From: Dermanyssus gallinae
Lineage: Eukaryota > Arthropoda > Arachnida > Mesostigmata > Dermanyssidae
Assembly: GCA_003439945.1 (NCBI GenBank)
Contig: QVRM01006427.1
Location: 310,001 to 374,000, forward strand
Length of the DNA: 64,000 bases
Reading direction: 5' to 3'
Shown here: piece by piece, positions 47,102 through 57,761 of the stretch
Layout: each line of letters starts with the position of its first letter
Numbering within the stretch: the stretch's first letter is position 1
Notes under the pieces: model-generated
What the model was told of the DNA's origin: nothing
The model's database searches: none
Seen by the model: the letters and a program-made list of their open reading frames with translations, nothing else
Program-made: the position numbers and the translations under genes

Positions 47102-47151
47102 CTCGCCCTGATCGCCCAGGCCAAGAAATGGGCCGGCGCGATCAGGGCGAG
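47102..47151. repeat. GC-rich hairpin, 21-bp arms
   Basis: CTCGCCCTGATCGCCCAGGC(C) at 47102-47122 pairs with GGCCGGCGCGATCAGGGCGA(G) at 47131-47151 with two mismatches around the 8-base loop AAGAAATG. It is very stable by base composition. It could be an RNA structure in a leader or a small inverted duplication. Confidence 0.7.
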
Positions 47152-48034
47152 TTTGACGACGACACCAACAACAACGACAACAACAACAACGATAATGATC
47201 AAGAAGGGGACGATGATGTTACAGGAGACGACGACGACGACCATAGGGACGATCAAAGCCAACCCAGCGGGACCTCTACGCTGGTAGACTGCACTCTAGA
47301 CTGTCAAAGACAACGACGACGACGACGACAACAACAACAGCAGCAACAACAACAACAACAGCATTGCAGCATCGTAGGGTGTTGGCGTTGATGATGGCAA
47401 CGATGCTGCTGCTAGGGCTGCTGCAGTTGGTGGTCGAGGCACGAATTCATCAACAACAGTTCCTTGACTGTCTGTTCGTGCCCGGACGTGCCTGGGCGAC
47501 ACGTTGACTTCATTCTCAGCAGTAGATAGACAGATAGACAGACAGGGCTACGGTTAGACAGCGAGACAGGCATTCGTTCTTTTTCTTCTTGTTCTTCCTC
47601 ATCGTCTTCGATCTTCTTCCACTTCTCTTCTACCAGATCTTGGTCAGCGGCGGGTGGCGGCGGTGGCGGTAGCAATGGCCGACAGGACAAGGCCACGCAG
47701 CAGGCCCCACTCGTACTCCCGCACATCACATTGGCATACACACGCTAGTACATATATGCGCAAGCCTTACATCAACTAGACAGTCAACCAAAGAGAGCCT
47801 GCGTGAGAGTAAGAGCGAGAGAGAGAGAAAAAACAGAAGATGTAGGACGGGAAAAGAAGCGAGAGAGAGAGAGAGATAAAGGAAAGGGGACGCAAAGCGC
47901 TGACCGGTGCTGGTGCCATCAGGGAGAGCAGTAGGTTTGTTGTAGTACCATCAGTACATAGGCTTGTTGTTCCTGCGGACGGACGACCAGACCTGGTCGG
48001 CCCAATGGCTGAACCGGATGGTGAGTGACCCGCC

Positions 48035-48225
48035 GGTCGACCAACAACAACAGCAGTCGCAAAAGCAACAACAGTAACAACACTAGCAGCAGAAACAACA
48101 ACAACAATAACACCAGCAAGGACAACAACAATAACACCGACAAGAGCAACAACAACATCAACAAGAGCAACTACACCAACAAGAGCAACAATAACAACAA
48201 CAACAAACACAGCAACGATAACGAC
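48035..48225. repeat. Long interrupted (CAA)n tract
   Basis: Roughly 190 bases of CAA/AAC triplets with GAG, AGC and TAA interruptions; among the longest such tracts in the window. Confidence 0.9.
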
Positions 48226-49185
48226 GACCACCGCCGACAGTGACCCGACAGGTGGTGATGTGCCACGCACTTCCCAACCTGGGAAGAGGGGGGGGGGGTG
48301 GTGGTGGTGGTGGAGGTGGTGATGAGGGAGGAGTCCGGGTTTAGTGTGTTTGTGAGTCACGCACTTACTGTGTCTAGTCACTGTGTCTTGCCTGTCAATG
48401 ACGCATGTATTCCAGAAATCTCCCATACTCAGGAAAAGAAAAAAGATTGTGCTATGGTAGACCGAAGGATAGAATAAGTGGAAGAAGAAGGAGAAGAAAA
48501 AGACGAACAAGCAGAGCGGCAGGAAGAAAACAACACGAGAGAAGAGCCGAAAGATGCGAAAGACAACAGTCAAGTCGGCGCGGTGGCAGCTGAGTGGGTT
48601 TGGCGCTGGCGTTTGGTGGACAGCAGCAAAATCGGTCACGAATCAACAATTTCACGCAGCGCCTACATACACCTATCGCTGTGGTTATCCGCTCTGCTTA
48701 CCGAGATTTACCGACGTGCCAGCCAGTATATCGAGCTGCTGACTACCTACTAATTACGAGTAGAACCGGCGTAGAGACACTTTGTCGGCCAACTAGATTG
48801 GTTCGTTAAGCCAACGAAAAGGTGTTGTCGCTGTTGTTAGATCGCTGTTGCACGGAGATTCTGTCGGTCGAAGCCGAATAGAACAAGAGAATAGGCAAGA
48901 GCAAACGAGAAACCTAGATGGTAGGTCAGCCAGCCAGTCAACGGCAGCATGCGCCTACCGCAACAGGCAAGCTACAAGAGCGAGGGCAAGCAAAAAAGCA
49001 GCAGGCAACTTGCCTGTCTATACTATGTGTATATATAAACGGGAAGTGTGTCTAAGTGTCAGATCGGAAATAACGATTGTCTCGCTGGGCAACCGAGTGT
49101 ACACCGAGGGTCAGAAATCGATGTGCGAATCATCTCTTTGTTTACTTTCGTATACGCTCTATGGTTGCATGGCTACCGGCGTGAC

Positions 49186-49186
<1 letters not shown>

Positions 49187-49245
<59 letters not shown>
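49187..49245. repeat. (AT)n microsatellite, about 58 bases
   Basis: Pure TA tract. Others follow at 49518-49560 and 49863-49891. Confidence 0.95.
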
Positions 49246-49248
<3 letters not shown>

Positions 49249-49516
49249 AATAATAATACAATAATAATGATAATTTATATATATAATTATATATAGAGAG
49301 TTTTTGTTCTGGCAACGTTCTTAAGCATGCATACAGTAACAGGTATACTAGCAATCTTAGTCGTTGATGTTGGCAATAACGCCTTTTATACGAAGTCACC
49401 GTTTCACCCTTAAGGTTTATTATCAAGAAGCTTATTTACAAAATTTCTCAGTATAGGGCACTCATATATCGGTGATCAAAGAGGGTGCCTATATTCTGAG
49501 TATTATTCAGGAATCC

Positions 49517-49564
<48 letters not shown>

Positions 49565-49859
49565 TGAATTTGCATTTTAATCGATTTTCCAGCGTGAGCA
49601 GTGGCCTTAGTTCAAAATGTGAGTTCGTCGACAGATAGTGCCGATCGCTCATAGATCGGTCGCAATAAGAACCTACGGATGTGTTTTGCGTATTTTGAAC
49701 TCATACTCTAAGAGTTCTTGTTTATGAGCTATTTTCCAGCAATCGAGACCAAAATAATTCCGCAATACTCATGTCACTCTTATGACTCATACGAAATTCT
49801 TGCGGATTCGGGTTCATTTAAACATGTGTATTTATTTATAATAACACTTGGCTTATAAC

Positions 49860-49898
<39 letters not shown>

Positions 49899-49966
49899 TA
49901 GATTTAAATATCTTCATACATAAGTTCTAAGTTTCCTATAGATTGCATGTTTGTGGATTTTATAAT

Positions 49967-50464
49967 AACTATTATTTTGTATTGCAAATACTCAAATCAT
50001 GCGCTATTTAAGGATGCAGCCGTTGACACAGTAGCAATCGCAAGCAGTAGTTAAGCCAAGGTTTATCGTCGCGTACCTGTTTAAAATAGATTACATCATA
50101 CGTATATATAGACAAATAATTTGTACGTATGCCAGCAGTAATACCATTCATACCGCATACGGAGCGTAAAGGCCGTCAGTCAACCTTATTTGGCAAGTGG
50201 CGCTTTCTAGTTCAGAACTATTATTTTGTATTGCGAATACTCAAATCATGCGCTATTTAAGGATGCAGCCGTTGACACAGTAGCAATCGCAAGCAGTAGT
50301 TAAGCCAAGGTTTATCGTCGCGTACCTGTTTAAAATAGATTACATCATACGTATACATAGACAAATAATTTGTACGTATGTCAGCAGTAATATCATTCAT
50401 ACCGCATACAGAGCGTAAAGGCCGTCAGTCAACCTTGTTTGGCAAGTGGCGCTTTCTAGTTCAG
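49967..50464. repeat. Tandem duplication, two 249-bp units
   Basis: AACTATTATTTTGTATTGCA at 49967 recurs as AACTATTATTTTGTATTGCG at 50216. The two units run 49967-50215 and 50216-50464 head to tail, each ending ...GTGGCGCTTTCTAGTTCAG. I count only a handful of substitutions (for example CGTATATATAG/CGTATACATAG, GCCAGCAG/GTCAGCAG, CATACGG/CATACAG) and no length change. No ORF is shared. It is either a recent duplication or two monomers of a satellite. Confidence 0.95.
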
Positions 50465-52520
50465 AATAGCAATAGCATGTACATAGCAATCAGTAAAGAC
50501 TTGCCTCGCTGCACATAAACGTACAAAGATAAGAAGACTCTCGACGCCAATTTCGGCGGTTCTACCGATAGACAATGATGACTTTCGCTTGCAACAAGCT
50601 ATGCAACGCTGTTGTTTTTGATGTTGCCTATAGTATTTACTTGTGTTTCGTCACTGGCAGATAATCAATAAATATGCCCCATGAGTCATGTCGCATGGTT
50701 CGAATAGTCAACCACAGTAGCCCCAGGCACGCTCGAGCCCAGAAGACTCGCTTGCAGTCAACACGAGACTTTCCTCAGTGTTTCTCCGCGCGTGCGTTCT
50801 CTGTTACTCTCTTGCCTTGTATTCAAGCATCTAGTCACGCCGGCTCGTATGCAAGTATTATAGTTTGTATGTGTGTACACATTCTATTTTATGTGTTTGT
50901 ATATGTCTGACGTGTCTATACCCAAATAAATCAACGCGCTTTTATTTACGGCCTGCGATTTATGAGTCGAAGAAGGCCGAGTTGAAGGTCAGCCGGGCCT
51001 GTTTACCTGCTCCGTTGTTGTTGTTGTTATTGTTGTTTTTGTTGTTGTTGTTGTTGTTGTTGTTGTTTTTCTTTTTGTTGTTGTTGTTGTGGTTGTTATT
51101 GTGGTCACTGTTCTACATTGTGGTAATCGAGGCCATTCCGCGGCAGTAACAAAAGCTCTATGGTATTGTCTTGATATATAGGCACTGCGTTTTGCCAGCA
51201 GTCTCGGAGCACTACGATGAGAGGAGGTCATGCCGCGGGGCCCAGTCAACGCCGAGCCCACTCAGAACAGCTGACGGTAATTACGCTATGAACATTATCG
51301 TGACGCTCCGCCCGCGTATGACGCGTATTATGTTTAACGTTTGTGCAGCTGGAGGCGGGCTCACGATGGGCGTTTGCGCACCAAATGGCGTACGGAGAAA
51401 CGAGAAGGTTGCTGGCTGATCTGCACACGAAAGATGATGGCGGCGTGTCATTGGTGCTCACTGCAATTGCGGAACAGACCGCTTGGCTCTCGATTCGTTA
51501 CGAGCCAGTCTGAACCAGTCTCGCACTGCTCGGAGAACTCAAGAGTCGAAGCCGGCCAACAACGGGCTCTGATATTGTAGACTATATCAACAGATTGTAG
51601 TGCCAACAGAAGATCGACCATCAACAAACGGATCGCAATGATGAGATCTCGATCAGATTGAAAGCTAATTGCTGTCTAAATAATCCTTAGCCAATCACAG
51701 CAAGTATGTGTAGCTTCATGATAAATCTAATCTTTGAGGTCACCAGGCCCACTGGTGCTGCTGATGCTGAATCTGGCGAGCTGGTGATGTGGTACATCGG
51801 AAGGCGACTATTGTCCGGTTGTTTAAAAATATCATGGTCTCACTCGACAATCGTATCCCTCCGCTAATACAGAGCCCTGGAGCAAGTGTCTTCTGACTCT
51901 AACTTATGTCATTCCTTCCCTATATGGGTAGAACGCCTACCCGTTTTATTGCAGCCGATAGCTCTGTGTGTAATGAAAATCTAAACAACTCGAACGCTCG
52001 ATGCTGTTCCGACTTTTCCGTTTTTAAGCGAAGTTGGCTTGGATAGTCTGCGGTCATGGTACTGACGATCTGGTCGACCAAACGATCCTCGACTCTCTGC
52101 AACGTTTGCTGAGCGAGCTAAGTATCCTCGGACATATCGCTTGGCTGTGCCCTAGTATCATTGTTCCTGTGCTACGGTGCGAGGGTTGCTACCGCCTTTG
52201 AAAAAAGTAACACCTCTATGAGAAACATAGCGCGTAGGCCTCAACGATTGGCCTACAAATGGTTACGGTCATCAAAAGATGTCCATTGAAAATTCAATTT
52301 ATCCATAATAAGTTCCACACTCGCAAATTTAGAGTCGAAAGGCCCGGCAACAAGTATAACAACCCACAAGTATAACCAGTCTAGCATTCAACGGAGATTC
52401 ACCGATCTAGCTCTGCTTTGCCTAAGACATTCCCTGTGTAGTGTCGATCCTACAGAATACCCTTAACACCTGGCTACTAGGTGACTTTATTTTCCTATCT
52501 AAGGACCCAATTTAGCTCCG
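50465..52520. other. Intergenic DNA
   Basis: Contains a (TTG)n tract at 51015-51096. No gene or family is recognised between 51200 and 52500. Confidence 0.5.
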
Positions 52521-52522
52521 TG

Positions 52523-52676
52523 CTCATTGGCGTCTGAGGGAGTCCCACAAATCCATTCCACTGAAAGAAAAAGCCTTGTGCGCCATATGCATACGCAATA
52601 TGAGGGAAACAAATGTGATGAGAAACACTTGTAAGGATTTACCTACGCCTAATAAGTGTGCACCTACGTATTGCGA
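52523..52676 (+). pseudogene. Possible piggyBac-type transposase C-terminal cysteine motif
   Basis: One plus frame reads HWRLRESHKSIPLKEKALCA, ICIRNMRETNVMRNTCKDLP, TPNKCAPTYCENPW. The pattern C-x2-C-x13-C-x3-P-x2-P-x2-C-x4-C, after a basic H-x-x-R-x-x-x stretch, resembles the cysteine-rich tail of piggyBac transposases (C-x2-C-x12-C-x2-C-P-x-x-P-x-L-C-x3-C) with one cysteine replaced by Leu. No catalytic domain is recognised upstream. Tentative. Confidence 0.3.
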
Positions 52677-52952
52677 GAATCCCTGGTCTTCGAATTCATC
52701 GAACGCCTCACTGCCTATGACGAAATTACTGAAAAATATCTTAAGCAAATTGTTAAAGGTCAACATAGGACGAAAATTGTAATAAAGAGCACGTGTTCCG
52801 ATCTGGGGAATCTCCGTATTAATCGGTGTACCGCTGTCTGCTACGCAGCCTTTTTAAATCGGCTTGGCTTGCTAGCAAAATCGCTTTTCAGGGAAACAGT
52901 AAAACAAGCTATGCAAAAAGTATTGGTTGATGTTGATAGTCAAAAATTATAG
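52656..52952 (+). pseudogene. Unidentified ORF 1 of a compact three-ORF cluster
   Basis: A 98-codon open frame with no early ATG (it follows a TAA at 52653), so a 5'-truncated or frame-shifted piece. It overlaps the cysteine motif in another frame. The peptide looks like a folded, mostly helical protein (LVFEFIERLTAYDEITEKYL ... AFLNRLGLLAKSLFRETVKQ) and ends at TAG 52950-52952. I recognise no family. See the following two ORFs for context. Confidence 0.3.
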
Positions 52953-53032
52953 TTTATTTTGAGCTGTCCGTAAAGTCCGAGCATAACTATAAAACTCGCG
53001 CAACTCAATGCATTATAAAAAAGCTTTATTAA

Positions 53033-53368
53033 ATGACTGCAATTATTTTTAGAGTAACCTTAGCCAAAGGCCAACTAGGAGTGGTGAGTTACGATCTGAT
53101 AAAGCACTTATTCGCACGGTACAGTGGTAATCTAGAGTATATGGTCGTGGACTCGGACAAGCAAATAATGTATGTTGTATTGTCTAGAGGCGTTGCAGAA
53201 TTTACATTGGATAAATTTAGTCCCATAAACGTAGTCATCAATATATTTTTAAAAGATAATATTTTAAGAAACACATGCTTATTATTAATATGTGCAGATG
53301 TCACAATTAGTAATATCCGAATTATAAAAACAACATTGCTTGTAACATTATTGCCGGAGTGTCGGTGA
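53033..53368 (+). CDS. Unidentified ORF 2 of the cluster (111 residues)
   Basis: Starts at ATG 53033 (MTAIIFRVTLAKGQLGVVSY) and ends at TGA 53366. It lies 80 bases after ORF 1; a TATAAAA lies at 52989-52995, about 40 bases before the start. The peptide has alternating hydrophobic strands and one long hydrophobic stretch near residues 65-90, with no signal peptide. The length, AT-rich codons and short spacers are unlike the spliced exons elsewhere in the window and more like genes of large DNA viruses or of a DNA transposon. This is inference: no homologue is recognised. Confidence 0.3.
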   Translation: MTAIIFRVTLAKGQLGVVSYDLIKHLFARYSGNLEYMVVDSDKQIMYVVLSRGVAEFTLDKFSPINVVINIFLKDNILRNTCLLLICADVTISNIRIIKTTLLVTLLPECR

Positions 53369-53471
53369 CCACTCAACACCATCTTAATAGTAATACTATC
53401 GCTAGACAGGTTTGCTACAAATCAAAACCACAACCTTCTTTATGAGCCGGGAATATACTTTATCTGCATAA

Positions 53472-53648
53472 ATGTCGCGTTTATTTGGAACAACGTCAAT
53501 AGAACAATTCATCTTTGAGTGTATCGACAGTTACTTTACGAAAAGCCAGTTAGTGGCAACATTATCTTTAGGAGTAGATAGCCCGCGTGCATACTTCAAC
53601 TATGCTAAAGATCATTTCAAAACTATTTTAACATTCGTGAGATCGTGA
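53472..53648 (+). CDS. Unidentified ORF 3 of the cluster (58 residues)
   Basis: ATG at 53472, reading MSRLFGTTSIEQFIFECIDS and on to a TGA at 53646-53648 directly followed by AATAAA (the A of the stop begins AATAAA). Stop codons fused to a polyadenylation signal are typical of compact viral genomes. The peptide is not recognised, and chance is a real alternative for an ORF of this size. Confidence 0.25.
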   Translation: MSRLFGTTSIEQFIFECIDSYFTKSQLVATLSLGVDSPRAYFNYAKDHFKTILTFVRS

Positions 53649-54185
53649 ATAAACACTATGGCGTTCGGTTGGAGAAAGCATTACTCGGTAGTCCTGTGTG
53701 TTAAAACGCATACACCAGTCTCAGCCTCATACACACACGGAACAACGATAGTGAAGTGTCAAAGTCAACCTAGCACGTGCAACCCCTGACAACCCTCAGG
53801 CACTCGACTGTGATAAGGACTGTAATGGGCAAGGCGCAAGCGGGTAATCACGAATGCCAAACTAGTAAAGGAAAGGCACAGCGAGCCGAAACTACTCATT
53901 GAGACACCGAAGTGGCTACGCGTAGACACTCTCAAGTGTGTATATTTGTTTCCACATGGCGCCGCCGGAGAGACTTTGTAACGCACCTTAGTCGGAGGTT
54001 TGCGGGATCCTTCACCGTCCCGCCAAGCCCTAGGCCGACTCTGTTCAGCGCGTCGAAAGTAGCTACTCTACGAAAGAAGCAGCCATTACGACGACACTGT
54101 GGGGAAGCCCCCCAGAGTGCAAGTTAGCAATAAATGGACTACTTCGGCAAGTGATCACGCTGGCGCTCGCTCTGCTTTGCCGCTC
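53649..54185. other. Short gap, no gene recognised
   Basis: Moderate GC content. It may contain the decayed N-terminal part of the retroelement that follows, since plus-strand fragments such as KLLIETPKWLRVDTLKC are open, but I cannot assign it. Confidence 0.35.
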
Positions 54186-54720
54186 CGTTTAACAAGGTTT
54201 AGGGCAAGCGTCGCTGCCCTGCCCTAAATATTCAAAGCCAACATGCTTAGCATAATTCCCAAGGAGAAGAAGGGACGCCCATTAGATTTAACGTCGTACA
54301 GTTGCATCGTGGAAAAGAACATTGTATACAAACTCCTCTCTACAATGCTTACCGGCCTAAGTCCACAAACTTTTTACGACTACAAAGATGCTATCAGAAG
54401 AACCGTGTGGCGTTAGAAAGGGGCGGTGGACGCGGATGAAGGCGTATACACAGTGTTACTTAACTAAACAAGACAATCTCTATGTCGTCTTTGTGGACTT
54501 CCAAACAACCTTTGACATGGTCTCTTAAACCGTCATCCTCGAGAAGCTGGTCGCCGTTAGAGTCCTCACGAAAATTTTCAAATTGCTGCTGGCAATACGT
54601 AGGGACCTAAAAAGCTTTTGCATTTTCCCGCCTAGTAGAGAGGTGATGGTTCCGCCACCTTTGAAAATACTGAGACTTTGGCCATCATCTCTGCTGATCT
54701 CTGTTTTCCTGTGCGCTGCC
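54186..54720 (+). pseudogene. Decayed non-LTR reverse transcriptase
   Basis: Plus-strand frames read IIPKEKKGRPLDLTSYSCIV and EKNIVYKLLSTMLTGLSPQT (the K-x-x-x-x-x-x-x-x-x-Y-R-x-I entry motif), then LYVVFVDFQTTFDMVS followed by a stop and VILEKL, the motif A block with its catalytic Asp. Further down come KILKLLLAIRRDL-type words and then unrelated sequence. Several stops and frame changes are present, and the Y-x-D-D motif is not found. The clade is not determinable from this fragment. Confidence 0.7.
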
Positions 54721-54909
54721 AGGCGACCTATTAGGCATGATCAGCGACTCCACAAATAGCGGAAGGCTTCTGTTAAAATCTATACAATTTGTTTTGTAGC
54801 TGTCCGCCGTATTTCTTGCCCGCCTTCCAAAAACTGTCACCGAATAAGATCCGATTAAGATCATATGGATTCACCTAATTGAGGTCAGTCTTCGAGCCCT
54901 TGGAAAAAT

Positions 54910-55029
54910 CAAATGTCTGCTATTTATAAAAGTGCTATGCACTTTTATAAAAAGCAGACATTTGCTTGGCACTACACTAGTGCCATGCAGGTTGCTTACC
55001 CGCTTTTATACACGTCACTTGTGTAAAAG
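54910..55029. repeat. Cluster of three consecutive hairpins
   Basis: Hairpin 1: CAAATGTCTGCTATTTATAA plus AAGTGC (54910-54935) pairs with 54939-54964 over 26 bp with one mismatch and a TAT loop. Hairpin 2: GGCACT/AGTGCC at 54968-54984 around ACACT. Hairpin 3: CTTTTATACACGT (55003-55015) against ACTTGTGTAAAAG (55017-55029) with two mismatches. All lie within 120 bases just downstream of the decayed reverse transcriptase. Confidence 0.85.
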
Positions 55030-56675
55030 TCCTAAAAAGAGTTGTAATCTTGCAGAGACCGCCCTTATGCAGAATGTAACGTCGACTGCCATCAGGGATT
55101 GGCCTATATCAACGTGCGGTTCTACGAAGCTCATGCCTTAAAGTTAAACGAGTAAACGGAACGGCAGGAATCACCCGTGATTAGGCACCGAATTCGCGGT
55201 GCACAGATTCGATTGACAGTAATGCGTGCAATGTTACCGTCAGAAAGTGTTCTCGAAGTGTAAATATATGCTCTGCAGGCACCTCTACAACATATGCCAC
55301 ATGCAATATGTCTTGAAGCGCTACCACTGGCCGGGTTGCTGCGATATATGTAAAAACCAACTAATGGCCAGTAGATGGAGATGATATGGAAAGGATATCT
55401 TTGCACATACATCAAATTATATAAATGGGTATTGTAGTCGTGTTCCTATGCACGTATTAATTAAATGCATATATAAGCGTTTTAACTATTACTTTAGTTA
55501 TTTTAGTTTAGAGCTAAATTGAACACATTTGTTGGAGTATGTTGGGTGGACACAGCGCATCGTTTTGCTCATTTCTTGCATTGACCGAAAACGTGAAGCT
55601 GCACAATGTACACACTTTTGTTCACTAAAGTACTTTCCTCAGTTTTTAAAGCACAGCGCATCTAATGCAAGGTCTAGAATGCGCCGGGGCACCATCTACG
55701 GCTGTCAATTCACCTTTAGATGGGTATCAGCCTGAAATGAGCAATACAGTTTAAAATTAAATGCTTGCTCCTGCATCCAAGTATTTCTATATATTCATAA
55801 TATGTAAACAAGAACACCTATATATACACATACATATCAGGCGCGTAAATGTACATGTACGGTTGAAACTCGCGAAAGCGGTAATTAGCAACAGCAGTGT
55901 TCCAACTTATTCTCTAAAGCCATTCGGCGCTCTTGCTTCCATGCATTATACTTGCTGTTTGCTCAATAGGGACATTAAGTTTGGCAAGGGTAGCTGCTGC
56001 ATTGTACATTTGCAGTTTATTCGTCAAAGGATTACCGAAAGACGAGCGCACAAACAAACGCGCACATACTCGCGGATAGCTACATTAACGCCGAGTTATC
56101 GAGAAAGGCCCATGAACTGTGTTTTCCTAACGAGAAATATGGACGCGCCGTAAATTGCGTCGCTGGAACTCATTGCTGTTGCTGCCGCTCTCCTAACAAG
56201 TAATTTGCCGTTGGAGATGTGCAGTCACGTGGGTGACCAGGTCTAGACACGCATTCAGCCCTGCATGCACCCTTAAGTAGGTAGTTACTATCATCCACCA
56301 CTCCAGTGGCCACATTGGTCTTGTCCACCCCGAGTTTGCCAAGTTCTCCTTGACCCTTTGTTGCTCTCTCGGTGTCGCTCCTCTTTCTCTCGCTTGCTGT
56401 ATCTATTCTGTTAGTGTCCTTATTTTATGTATGTCCTTTCGCCAAACCTCTCCAGCCTGCGCATAAGTGTGCGGGCAGGAGATATATGTGCCGTGGTCCG
56501 TTTGGTAGCCCGTCTGAAGCTACCGAAAAGGTGCCTGCAAGCCTGCTGCTGCGGCTACAGCGCGTCGATAATGTATGATGAGATGGACGCTTCGTGGACT
56601 AGCCATTTCGACGATTTCGTTGTCGTCATCGCCGCAGAGGACCAGAGGACAGTTTCGATGTGGACAGTCCTGGCT
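55030..56675. other. Intergenic DNA, no gene recognised
   Basis: AT-rich, with short ORFs on both strands lacking family motifs. Nothing further seen. Confidence 0.5.
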
Positions 56676-56678
56676 TAC

Positions 56679-56826
56679 CGATGCCCAACTCAAAGTCCAC
56701 AAACGCCGGCGCCTTGATGGGCCCCTCGTCGCCGAGGGTGCGGATTGAACGAGGATGCCAGGGGCAGTAGTTCGCCTCGTTCATCTGCTTCCCGTGGGAG
56801 CGCCAGGCTAGGTAGCAATATGTCAT
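56679..56826 (-). CDS. Candidate coding exon of an unidentified gene
   Basis: From ATG at 56826 the minus strand reads MTYCYLAWRSHGKQMNEANY, CPWHPRSIRTLGDEGPIKAP, AFVDFELGIG, ending in a consensus donor ATCG|GTAAGC (exon end 56679, phase 1). Third positions are strongly GC-biased (GCG, GGC, CCC, GAG) against AT-rich flanks, which argues for real coding sequence. The ATG has A at -3 and may be the true start, or the exon may begin at an acceptor upstream (tgttaacag or ttgccag). I do not recognise the protein; Cys, Trp and Pro richness is the main visible feature. No other exon of this gene is found below it. Confidence 0.5.
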
Positions 56827-56847
56827 AGTGTCACGTTTAGCTGGCAA

Positions 56848-57755
56848 CTTTGTTTGCTGTTAAAGAGCGAGGTGTCGCCGGTGTCGATCGGACAGGTCAA
56901 GCACTCACGTCGTTGATATGAGGAGAAGGTATTATCTATGCGAAGGCAGGTTTCGTTTTGTAGGCGGCAGCAATGCTATGAAGTCCCTTTCTTCCTCTTC
57001 ATGATATACACTAATATGAGCTTCGCTTCCGGAGGATCACCTTGTACGGTGTAAGCTCCAGTTTCAGAATAGAGGCCAAGGATAATGCAAACGTTTTATG
57101 CTTTTTAGGTCAAGACATAAGCAGATATTAAGACGAACATAAGTAGTTGCTTAATCAAAATTCAAAAGGTCTCCTCCATTGTAGCGACCTCTTGCCATTT
57201 GAATTTGTTACCAGAAGTTCAACACGAACATCACCTCTAACATGCTTTCAATAACACGTGACGCTAGATAATTTCCTTCTTACTTACGGTTTTGTTCCTT
57301 GTTTCAACGAACAAAATAAAAAAAATAAAATGCGGTTTCAAAATTGCGAGCAAGTTGTCTATTTTTTTACATGTCACCCAATGTGTGATGTATGCATTTA
57401 CACAATGTAGAGGCGACTTCTTGTTAAATTCCCCGCTATCTCGGTCGGAGAGTTATCTCAAAAGATAGCGTCCGTTCTCCGTAAGGTGTCAGTTTTTGTT
57501 TCTTTTGAGAAATGAGGGGAACAAGCAACTAGCATCTATAAAATATTTAGGAGAAACGAAATTCTGCGTATCTAAATGATGGAAATTGCTGTAATTCGAA
57601 AAATATAGAAAATTACAAAACAGTTGTGGCAAACGTGCATTTAATCAGGAAAGGCTATTTGAAATGTAATATTTCGAGAAATGAATAAATACCTTTATTG
57701 TACCTGCACAAGTCCTGGATTTTTTTAGTTATATATAAATATAATTATATATATA
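56848..57755. other. Intergenic DNA
   Basis: AT-rich, no gene recognised. It should contain the intron or promoter upstream of the exon at 56679-56826. Ends at an (AT)n run at 57741-57761. Confidence 0.5.
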
Positions 57756-57761
57756 TATATT

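Larger units (their letters stand above)
45773..49180. other. CpG- and CAA-rich region, no gene proven
   Basis: GC-richer than average. It contains (CAT)/(ATC) triplets near 46700-46750, (CAA)n at 47315-47365 and 48035-48225, G-runs with (TGG)n at 48289-48322, and GA-rich sequence at 47815-47890. The 287-codon minus ORF (47776-48639) and others here are repeat translations. Composition resembles a promoter or leader region, perhaps of the minus-strand gene suggested by 45560-45772. A hairpin lies at 47102-47151. Confidence 0.45.

Noticed and set aside
47776..48639. 287-codon minus ORF with many hydrophobic runs
   Set aside because: The hydrophobic runs come from the (CAA)n tract read as GTT/TTG on the other strand; no domain, no start context, low complexity throughout.
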